Assembly: GCA_963854565.1 (NCBI GenBank)
Contig: CAWKZT010000092.1
Coordinates: forward strand, 1 to 7,138
Length of the DNA: 7,138 nt
Source: CAWKZT01 sp963854565
Lineage (GTDB): Bacteria > Actinomycetota > Acidimicrobiia > Acidimicrobiales > JAHEJN01
Direction: 5' to 3'
Made by a program: the position numbers and the translations under genes. The notes beneath the pieces are model-generated. The model was not told where the DNA came from. It saw nothing but the letters and a program-made list of their open reading frames with translations, and ran no database searches. The first letter of the stretch is position 1. Each line of letters starts with the position of its first letter. Below are positions 1-6,248 of the stretch, one piece after another.

Positions 1-1
1 G

Positions 2-1102
2 CGCGTTTTTGGAATCTTCGAGTTATACGTCGTGGCTACGGCCATGCTGGCCCTGATCGCCTGCGCTAGCATGTGGGTGCTTCTTAACTGGCGTTCGCTA
101 CAAGTACGGCGCATGGTCGATCCTGCCCGGCTACATGCAGGATCCATAAGCACCGTTACGCTCAATTTGTCAAATAGTCGACTGGTGCCTACGCCAGTAG
201 CGCGGATAACCGACGAGGTCGAAGGCATGATTCGTGCCGATGCCTATGTTTCGCCGATTCGACGTCATCGCAACGCTCGCGCGAACTACCGCATTCCCAC
301 CGAGACGCGCGGACGTATCAAAATTGGGCCAATGAAAACGCTAGTGACGGACCCGTTCGGATTGGCATCGTCGGTCCGGACTTCGGGCCCTGACACCACG
401 TTGTTGGTACTCCCCCGTATCGATGTGATAACCCCACCGCCGCAACCTGGGGGCACAACTGCGCACCGGATGGACCGCTCGCCGAACCGAATTGGGAACA
501 ACGGCGATGAGTTCTCATCGCTACGGGCGTACACGACCGGCGACGACTTGCGAAAGGTCCACTGGCCAAGTAGCGCTCGAACCGGTGACTTGGTCGTGCG
601 GAATGAGCACATCCCTGAACACGGCCATTCGTTGGTGTTGCTTGATGTTCGCGCCAGTGTCGCCGACCCCTCCACGTTTGAGCGCATGGTGTCTGCGGCT
701 GCCAGTATCGTCGTTGCCTGTCGCGAACGAGGAGACCGAGTTCGTCTAGTCACGACCAACGGTGTCGATCACGCTGCCGACACCGTTGCCAGTTGCGACG
801 AAATTCTTGATCTGCTGGCCCTCGTGGAACAAACTAAAACGTCGTCTGTGTCCTTTCCGTTCCGGGTTGGCTCTAGCGGCACCGAAACAGGTGCCATGGT
901 CGTCGCCAGGGACGCCGAGGGGCTAATTGCAGCGATATCAACCGGTCGTCGACGCTCGAGCGGGGTCCACGTCGTGCGGTTTGAGCCCGAGGGGGCGAAG
1001 CCCAACGCAGGGTCTGGCCGACTAACTTCGAGTCGCATGATCAGTATCGGACAGGGCGATGACTTCGCCGCTGTCTGGACTCAAGCCGTTAGGCCACGTT
1101 GA
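2..1102 (+). CDS. DUF58 domain protein, 5' end cut by the window edge
   Basis: The reading frame is open from base 2. Ten in-frame codons (RVFGIFELYV) precede the first possible start, a GTG at 32. They match the usual 'G-x-x-ELY' first-helix region of DUF58 proteins, so the true start lies left of the window and GTG 32 should not be taken as the start; 366 residues are visible. A hydrophobic membrane segment ends near the LLNW motif, followed by a beta-rich region. The family signature is at about 506-600: an F-S-S-L-R-A-Y stretch, then GDDLRKVHW, SAR and LVVR. A LLDVRAS strand follows, as in the vWA-like fold of this family. DUF58 proteins are typically encoded beside a MoxR AAA+ ATPase and a TgpA-type transglutaminase and are thought to act with them at the membrane, but their biochemical role is poorly defined. 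The stop overlaps the next gene's start. Family assignment is secure; function is inferred from context. Confidence 0.93.
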   Translation, partial: RVFGIFELYVVATAMLALIACASMWVLLNWRSLQVRRMVDPARLHAGSISTVTLNLSNSRLVPTPVARITDEVEGMIRADAYVSPIRRHRNARANYRIPTETRGRIKIGPMKTLVTDPFGLASSVRTSGPDTTLLVLPRIDVITPPPQPGGTTAHRMDRSPNRIGNNGDEFSSLRAYTTGDDLRKVHWPSSARTGDLVVRNEHIPEHGHSLVLLDVRASVADPSTFERMVSAAASIVVACRERGDRVRLVTTNGVDHAADTVASCDEILDLLALVEQTKTSSVSFPFRVGSSGTETGAMVVARDAEGLIAAISTGRRRSSGVHVVRFEPEGAKPNAGSGRLTSSRMISIGQGDDFAAVWTQAVRPR

Positions 1103-3450
1103 CAGCGCCCAGGCAATCCGGGAGCCAGGACCTGCGTTGGTTATGGCTTGCGTCAGAAGTACTTCTGGTGGCCACGTCGGCCGCCACAGCCTTCATGTTG
1201 CAACGCATCTTCACTGACAACACATTCGCCGCGCCATTGTTGTTCACTTTGATCGCCGGGCACGGCGTCCTGATCTCAATGCGCTGGTTCGGCTTCGGCA
1301 CCGTGACCTCGGCGCTCGTCTCGTTGCTCGCAACTACAGCGGCCCTCGTTGCCATTCACTATTCGACAACGGCCTGGGCTGTTGTCGTGCCGACCTCGGC
1401 AACTATTGATCAGTTCCGTATCGATATGGCACAAGCACAAGAACTCTTTCAGAACACCAAGGTGCCCGTTCCTGCGGTGTCGGGGTTTTTGGTGGCCTCC
1501 TCACTTGGTCTCTGGCTTATTGCGTGCGCCGTCGACTGGGCCGCGTTCCGCTTGTTTGCTCCTTGCCAAGCGCTAATTCCCTTCCTCTCGGTCCTGGTGT
1601 TCGTGTCGCTGCTGGGCGTCGACGAGATGCGGTTGCCAACGACCGCAACGGCGCTCGTCTTTGGGGTCTTGTTCCTGCTGGCACACCGGTCGGCTGCCCG
1701 AGCCGCTCACGGATTATGGATCGACCACAGCCCTGGGCGAGGTTACGTTTCACTCATGGCTTCGGGTGGGGTTATTGCCGTGATCGCTGCGCTGGCAGGT
1801 GTACTGGGTGGTCCAGCTGTGCCTGGTGCCAACGACGCTCCCCTTGTCGAACTCGGTACGGAGTCTCGCGAGGAGAACCGCCCACTAGAGGTCATCTCAC
1901 CACTCGTGCAAATCCAACCGCGTCTGACCAATCAGAGTGACGAAGTCCTCTTCACCGTCGAGACGACCCAACGGGCCTATTGGCGCATCGCTGCCCTCGA
2001 CCTCTTCGATGGCTCACTGTGGCGGTCCCAGGGTCAGTTCCGGTCAACCAATGATTCCTTGCCTGTCAATTACCCAAGTGATGGACCGGTCGACACAATC
2101 ACATCCACATTCGACTTGGGCCAGCTCAACGTGGTCTGGGCACCAGCTGCCTATCTGCCGACACGATTTGAGAATCTAAGTGGTGCTGGAGTCAATTACG
2201 AGTCGGAAAGCGCCACCTTCATCGTCGACACGAACGACCAGCAAGTCTCCGACGGGCTCGTATACACCGTGACCTCCCAGATCCCACGGTTCACGGGTGA
2301 GACCTTGCGCCAGCTCGCTGCCGGCAGCAACCAGGTTGTCGATGATCGGTACCTCGATCTCCCAGACGACTACAGCTCGCTTGCCCGCCAAATCGCTGAA
2401 GGACTTACGGCCGGGATGACTTCGGCTTATGACAAGGCGTTGGCATTGCAGAACTATTTTCATGACAACTTCACCTATGACATCGATGTGGCCAAGGGCC
2501 ATGACATCGAGCGCCTCGAAGACTTCCTAACAGTGCAGCGGGGATACTGCGAACAGTTCGCCGGCACCTACGCATCGATGGCCCGAGCGATTGGTCTCCC
2601 AGCCCGAGTCGCAACAGGTTTTACGCCAGGCGACCCAGACCCGAACAACCCGAATCTTTACCTGGTCCGAGGTCGTCACGCGCATGCCTGGCCCGAGGTC
2701 TTCATCGCTGGCGCTGGATGGGTTGCGTTTGAGCCCACACCAGGTCGAGGTGCACCAAATGCCACCGAGTACACCGGTCTTTCCGAGGCACAAGATTCCT
2801 TCGCCAACACGTCCGATACTGTCGAGGGCGCCGAGCAGCCTCCCGATGAGCCGAAACCGGCGGGAGCGCCGACCCCGACCCCGGTCCCACCCCAGTTAAC
2901 GGAACTGCAGCCACCTGTCGAAGCCGAGCAAGCCCAACCGCTAGTAGAAGCACAGGGATCAGATTCGGCGGCCTTGCGCAACCTGCTGCTTGTTCTTTGT
3001 GCGATCGCTTCCTGGGTTCTTGGTATCCCGGCACTAAAGCGGCGGCGTCATCGGCGCCGCGTCGCCCGTGTTGGAACCACACCTCGTCGTCGAATCACCC
3101 TCGCATGGGCTGCGGTGACCCACTTCCTAGAGTCACAAGGTCACGAGCCGTTCAATGCCGAAACCCTGCAGGAGTTCCGCGACCGGGTTCACCGCAACCT
3201 GCCGAGTGTCTATCCAGCGTTCGGCGAACTCACCGGCCTCGCCGTCGAAGCGTCTTACAACTCGGCGCCACCAACCAACGAACAGGCCAACGAGGCCGAG
3301 CGTCTGGGTCGCGAAATCGTGAAGCAATTGATTACCGCTCAGACCTGGCCAGTGCGCACTGCGATGGAACTCGACCCGCGACCCCTCGTCAAGATGAGCG
3401 ACCCTGTCGCCGAACTTGCTGACCGTCTCGCCACCGGCGCATCTATCTGA
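1099..3450 (+). CDS. TgpA-type membrane transglutaminase-like protein (DUF3488 / transglutaminase core / DUF4129)
   Basis: This 783-residue protein has about six or seven N-terminal membrane helices (roughly residues 14-240, the DUF3488 region). A large extracytoplasmic part follows, then a Pro-rich linker (about 579-618), a last helix (about 626-646) with a basic KRRRHRRR stop-transfer run, and a cytoplasmic DUF4129-like C-terminus (about 665-745). The transglutaminase core shows the nucleophile in GYCEQF (Cys484), His529 in HAHAWPEV, and the third position in FEPTPG, where Glu545 replaces the more usual Asp. All domains expected of the family are present at normal length. The likely start is TTG at 1099: it overlaps the DUF58 stop in a TTGA, has an AGG about 6 nt upstream, and leaves a short polar N-terminus before the first helix. 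No better ATG or GTG precedes that helix. The protein probably works in the cell envelope as a peptidase- or transglutaminase-like enzyme coupled to DUF58 and MoxR. The substrate is unknown. Confidence 0.93.
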   Translation: MTAPRQSGSQDLRWLWLASEVLLVATSAATAFMLQRIFTDNTFAAPLLFTLIAGHGVLISMRWFGFGTVTSALVSLLATTAALVAIHYSTTAWAVVVPTSATIDQFRIDMAQAQELFQNTKVPVPAVSGFLVASSLGLWLIACAVDWAAFRLFAPCQALIPFLSVLVFVSLLGVDEMRLPTTATALVFGVLFLLAHRSAARAAHGLWIDHSPGRGYVSLMASGGVIAVIAALAGVLGGPAVPGANDAPLVELGTESREENRPLEVISPLVQIQPRLTNQSDEVLFTVETTQRAYWRIAALDLFDGSLWRSQGQFRSTNDSLPVNYPSDGPVDTITSTFDLGQLNVVWAPAAYLPTRFENLSGAGVNYESESATFIVDTNDQQVSDGLVYTVTSQIPRFTGETLRQLAAGSNQVVDDRYLDLPDDYSSLARQIAEGLTAGMTSAYDKALALQNYFHDNFTYDIDVAKGHDIERLEDFLTVQRGYCEQFAGTYASMARAIGLPARVATGFTPGDPDPNNPNLYLVRGRHAHAWPEVFIAGAGWVAFEPTPGRGAPNATEYTGLSEAQDSFANTSDTVEGAEQPPDEPKPAGAPTPTPVPPQLTELQPPVEAEQAQPLVEAQGSDSAALRNLLLVLCAIASWVLGIPALKRRRHRRRVARVGTTPRRRITLAWAAVTHFLESQGHEPFNAETLQEFRDRVHRNLPSVYPAFGELTGLAVEASYNSAPPTNEQANEAERLGREIVKQLITAQTWPVRTAMELDPRPLVKMSDPVAELADRLATGASI

Positions 3451-3478
3451 CCGAGGCCAGTGTCCACCCCGGCTCGAT

Positions 3479-4924
3479 CTACCTGTGTCCCAGCAGTGAC
3501 CAATCCGGTTCCGATTCCGGATGGCTCAGCTCACCAAACGCATTACGAACAACGCGTCGTTGCGAGTCGAGCCAATCCTTCCAATCAGTGCAGGCCACAA
3601 GTTCGTCGCCCCGTTCGACTTGAAGGTCCCGTAGCGCTGCGCTCAGATCACGGCGCTGACTCCGATAACCGGCGTCATCAGCCAAATTATGCATCTGCAG
3701 TGGGTCGTTGGTCAGATCAAACATGTCGACGCGACCATTAAGCCATTCGGTATACATCGCAGTTTTGGTTCTCACGCCTCGCCATTCAGCGCCATCAACA
3801 AACCAGTCGTAGTACTTCGAAAAGTTCATCAGCAGCAACGCATCTTGTGTCGGCGGCTGGGGTACCCCTGCTGGGCTCGGGCGAAGACAACCAGACAAGT
3901 CGCGACCCTCAACGCTCTGAGGAACCGGGACACCGGCTAAGCCACAGAGTGTTGGAAAGAAGTCGGGCATACCGAAGAGTTCATCAGTCACCAAGCCAGC
4001 ATCGATCACGCCGGGGTAACGCATGACACCAGGCACATGAATGGACTCTTCGTACGGGTGTTTCTTAAGCCATGGGTGCACATCATGAGCACCTCCCTGT
4101 GTGCCATGATCTGAAGCCAAGAGCACGATCGTGTTATCGGCCATGCCTGTTGAGTCGAGGTGGTCGAGCATCTTCCCGACCATCGTGTCGACAGCGCGGA
4201 TCATGGCGAGGTAATGCCGGTACATCTCGTGGGTCTCGTCGCCCCACCGGGTCCCGACATTCTCGGGGAAGTCGAAACGATCAGGCAAACCGTCGTAGCA
4301 CTCGGCAGGTGCAAACTCGCCCGGGGTGTAGTGAGGCGGATGCGGCGACAAGAACAGTAAGAACGGATCATCGCTAGGTTCGTCGATGAACTCAAACGCA
4401 TAGTTGAGCAGGCCCTCGGTTTCGTAGCCGTCCCAACGCTCGTAGTTCCAATCTCCCTTATGCACGAATCCGTCGAAATACACCATGTGCTGGTTGTAGG
4501 CACGCCAGTAATCGAAGCCGAGCCGATCGCGCCCTTCTGGCACCCAATCGGGCTGCATTGGCAACCGATCAAGCGCTGGCCACAGGCCCGTGTGTAGATG
4601 CCATTTGCCAACCCATCCGGTGCGGTAGCCATCGTGCGCGAATGCGTCCGCAATCGAAATTTCAGAATGCCTGGTCCGGGTGCTGTTGATCAGATGTCCC
4701 GTCGTCTGCGGATGCCGTCCGGTAACGAGCATCGCTCTTGCCGGTGTGCAAACCGGACAATTCGAGATCGCATTCGTTAATTGAACGCCTTCTGCTGCCA
4801 GACGGTCAATATTCGGCGTCTCGATGTAGGTCTCTCCGTATAGCGGAAGCGACGCAGCCCGAAGTTGGTCGGGAAAAAGCACAACCACATTTGGCCGCTT
4901 TGCAGCAACGGCTACTTCAGTCAT
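3479..4924 (-). CDS. Type I sulfatase, cytoplasmic, choline-sulfatase-like group
   Basis: This 481-residue protein belongs to the formylglycine-dependent sulfatase / alkaline phosphatase superfamily and would hydrolyse a sulfate ester (or, in some relatives, a phosphonate or phosphate ester). The modification motif is C-T-P-A-R at Cys59-Arg63, followed by AMLVTGRHP. Likely metal or substrate ligands are Asp19-Gln20 in FPDQLR, Lys107 and His109 in GKWHLH, His195 in SPHPPH, Asp272-His273 in SDHG, and a lysine at 287/288 before the YEES-x-HVP motif. The DQ pair, instead of DD, resembles choline-sulfatase-like members. Full length is present. The N-terminus has no signal peptide or membrane helix, so the enzyme is probably cytoplasmic. 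The ATG start overlaps the dioxygenase stop as ATGA, and a GC hairpin lies immediately upstream, which points to translation coupled to that gene. Cys59 would need a formylglycine-generating enzyme, which is not encoded here. The substrate is not determinable. Confidence 0.95.
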   Translation of the reverse strand: MTEVAVAAKRPNVVVLFPDQLRAASLPLYGETYIETPNIDRLAAEGVQLTNAISNCPVCTPARAMLVTGRHPQTTGHLINSTRTRHSEISIADAFAHDGYRTGWVGKWHLHTGLWPALDRLPMQPDWVPEGRDRLGFDYWRAYNQHMVYFDGFVHKGDWNYERWDGYETEGLLNYAFEFIDEPSDDPFLLFLSPHPPHYTPGEFAPAECYDGLPDRFDFPENVGTRWGDETHEMYRHYLAMIRAVDTMVGKMLDHLDSTGMADNTIVLLASDHGTQGGAHDVHPWLKKHPYEESIHVPGVMRYPGVIDAGLVTDELFGMPDFFPTLCGLAGVPVPQSVEGRDLSGCLRPSPAGVPQPPTQDALLLMNFSKYYDWFVDGAEWRGVRTKTAMYTEWLNGRVDMFDLTNDPLQMHNLADDAGYRSQRRDLSAALRDLQVERGDELVACTDWKDWLDSQRRVVRNAFGELSHPESEPDWSLLGHR

Positions 4925-5763
4925 TGGCCCGCTTGCGGGCCCGTTGGGGCACCGGTCACCATTGGCGGGTCTGGGACCCTCGTTGACTCACGAGGCCATA
5001 CCAGTGGCAAACCTTCGCCCTGCATCACATCGCCGACTGCGATACCGGCACGGTCGAGCGGGAAACTTGGCCACGGCTCCGCTCGTCGACAACCGTCGGC
5101 GATGTAGACCACGGTGAAAGCCCGGCGGGTCACGCCAGAAGCATTAGCGAGTGCTGCATGCACGGTCATGCCATGGTGCCAGACGACTGCTCCCTTAGCG
5201 GCTTCGACATAGACCGGTTGGCGGCCTCCCATTGCCGGGTCAGCGAGAATGTCATAGGCCTCGTCGGCCTCAAGAAGGTTGACGGTCTTGAGTTTCCCGA
5301 GTCTGTGAGATCCGGGAACGTAGCCAACCGCTCCGTTCTCAATAGTGGATCCAACGAGGGGAATCCATGCTGATACCACCGGGGCATCACCGATCGGCCA
5401 AAACGGTGCATCTTGGTGTGCATCGGTGATCCGGCCGCCTGGCTCCTTGTACAACGCCTGATCTTGCCAAATACGCACCCCTTCGACACCAAGTAATTGC
5501 GCCGCCGCCTCCGCTAATCGAGGATGGAAGGTAAGTGGCGCAACGTCGGCGTCGGTCTCCCATAGCCGCATACATTGCACGAACGACTGCTCATAGACGG
5601 ACTTGGCGGCAAGCTCTCGATCGTCACCATCGACCCGGCGGGCAACAGCGTTGTCAATCGCCTCGCCAAATGTGTCGACTTCGTCGACCGACAACAACCC
5701 GTCTGTCGACACATATCCGTCGCGCGTAAACTGATCTACCTCATTTTTATCAAGAACAGCCAT
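4921..5763 (-). CDS. Phytanoyl-CoA dioxygenase (PhyH) family Fe(II)/2-oxoglutarate oxygenase
   Basis: The chosen 280-residue reading begins MAVLDKNEVDQF, followed by DGYV, the usual opening of PhyH proteins. The iron site is visible: His116 and Asp118 in AHQDAPFW, with the distal histidine most likely His202 in TVHAALANAS. Arg213 or Arg214 follows and would bind the 2-oxoglutarate carboxylate. Other family marks are LYKEPGG (about 104-110), ENGAVGYVPGSHRLG (about 142-156) and WHHG (195-198). Such enzymes hydroxylate small organic substrates using O2 and 2-oxoglutarate; family members act on acyl-CoAs, ectoine and aminoalkylphosphonates, among others. An ATG at 5775, four codons upstream, is an alternative start; neither site has a clear Shine-Dalgarno. 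The frame stays open back to 5958, but that extension lies inside the DUF3040 gene and has no family similarity. The 3' end overlaps the sulfatase start by 4 nt, so the two are probably co-expressed. The substrate is unknown. Confidence 0.92.
   Translation of the reverse strand: MAVLDKNEVDQFTRDGYVSTDGLLSVDEVDTFGEAIDNAVARRVDGDDRELAAKSVYEQSFVQCMRLWETDADVAPLTFHPRLAEAAAQLLGVEGVRIWQDQALYKEPGGRITDAHQDAPFWPIGDAPVVSAWIPLVGSTIENGAVGYVPGSHRLGKLKTVNLLEADEAYDILADPAMGGRQPVYVEAAKGAVVWHHGMTVHAALANASGVTRRAFTVVYIADGCRRAEPWPSFPLDRAGIAVGDVMQGEGLPLVWPRESTRVPDPPMVTGAPTGPQAGQ
4926..4941 (-). promoter_or_regulatory. GC hairpin abutting the sulfatase start codon (coupling element)
   Basis: A perfect inverted repeat, GGCCCGC-2 nt-GCGGGCC, ends one nucleotide before the sulfatase ATG (4922-4924). 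It would fold in the mRNA as a six-pair all-G/C stem with a four-base loop. It occupies the place where a ribosome binding site would lie, and there is no Shine-Dalgarno-like purine run free outside it. It also encodes the last residues of the dioxygenase. The simplest reading is that independent initiation on the sulfatase is blocked unless ribosomes translating the dioxygenase open the stem. No U-tract follows, so it is not an intrinsic terminator. The structure is seen in the sequence; the role is inferred. Confidence 0.5.
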
Positions 5764-5789
5764 GTCTAGGAACATAGCCCGACCCACGA

Positions 5790-5814
5790 CTGGCGCCAGA
5801 AAGCGTTTACGCTT
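5790..5814. repeat. Two adjacent palindromes at the DUF3040 stop / dioxygenase leader
   Basis: CTGGCGCCAG (5790-5799) is a perfect 10-bp palindrome. One base further on, AAGCGTTTACGCTT (5801-5814) is a dyad with 6-bp arms around a 2-bp centre. In the minus-strand mRNA the second could form a five-pair hairpin holding the DUF3040 UAA stop in its loop, with the first just downstream and ahead of the dioxygenase start. No U-run follows, so it is not a convincing terminator. It could be an operator for the dioxygenase-sulfatase pair, or chance. Confidence 0.3.
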
Positions 5815-6181
5815 CTTCGTCCTTGAGACGATTGCGAAGACGTTGCGCCGGTTCGGCAAAGGGACCTCGGCCGGAAATCCGGAGCTGCTGAGCGATTTGG
5901 TCAATGCCAACCTTGCCCAACGAACGAGCGCCACGCTCGAACACCAGAGCAGCAGCAAGCATGACGAGGAAGCCGCCGAACGCCAACAAAAAACTTGATG
6001 CGAGTGTGACGACCATGACGGCTAAACCAGCAACGAAGCCGGCTGTTGCCCAGCGAACACTGCGTAATGACGCGGTGTAGACAGTGGTCGACCCGACTTC
6101 TTTCGCAAGGCTCGGATCAGTCTCGTAGAGTTTCTCTTCGATCTCGCTGAGAATTCGCTGCTCATTTTCCGATAGCGGCAC
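5807..6181 (-). CDS. DUF3040 small membrane protein
   Basis: A GTG start at 6181 gives 124 residues beginning with PLSENEQRILSEIEEKLY, the conserved start of DUF3040 proteins (PLSEHEQR-like). A charged 'TDP' region follows, then two membrane helices (about residues 43-61 and 63-82) and a charged C-terminal tail of about 40 residues, probably cytoplasmic. A GGAA lies about 10 nt upstream of the GTG. The frame stays open upstream to 6493, but those 104 codons run through the dinB 3' end and have no family character, so a longer call would be an over-extension. DUF3040 proteins are small actinobacterial membrane proteins of uncertain function, often encoded near envelope or division genes. The gene lies 67 bp downstream of dinB on the same strand and is probably co-transcribed with it. 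Confidence 0.88.
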   Translation of the reverse strand: MPLSENEQRILSEIEEKLYETDPSLAKEVGSTTVYTASLRSVRWATAGFVAGLAVMVVTLASSFLLAFGGFLVMLAAALVFERGARSLGKVGIDQIAQQLRISGRGPFAEPAQRLRNRLKDEEA

Positions 6182-6248
6182 AACAACATCATTCCACAGC
6201 TCCGGTCGTTCGACAACGCGGAATCCCAAAAAGGTGCTGACAAGCTGA

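Noticed and set aside
286..759. A 157-codon antisense open frame inside the DUF58 gene.
   Set aside because: No recognisable family and no ribosome binding site; the + strand frame carries the DUF58 signature.
1524..1940. A 138-codon + strand open frame inside the transglutaminase gene.
   Set aside because: It is Arg/Gly/Pro-rich, typical of an out-of-frame shadow of a GC-rich gene, and the enclosing frame has clear family domains.
3452..3476. Possible intrinsic terminator between the converging genes (CGAG-G-CC pairing with GGCTCG).
   Set aside because: The stem is only six pairs with a bulge and a 12-nt loop, and no T-tract follows on either strand.
4201..4653. A 150-codon minus-strand open frame within the sulfatase gene.
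   Set aside because: It is a frame-shifted shadow of the sulfatase, rich in Ser/Thr/Arg/Cys; the main frame is uninterrupted and carries all catalytic motifs.
5764..5958. N-terminal extension of the dioxygenase (hydrophobic then basic stretch resembling a signal or anchor).
   Set aside because: It lies wholly or mostly in the DUF3040 coding region in another frame, has no PhyH similarity, and the PhyH opening motif begins right after 5763.
6182..6248. Possible promoter or regulatory RNA between dinB and DUF3040.
   Set aside because: The 67-bp gap shows only a GGAA-type ribosome binding site; I find no convincing -35/-10 pair or stable fold.
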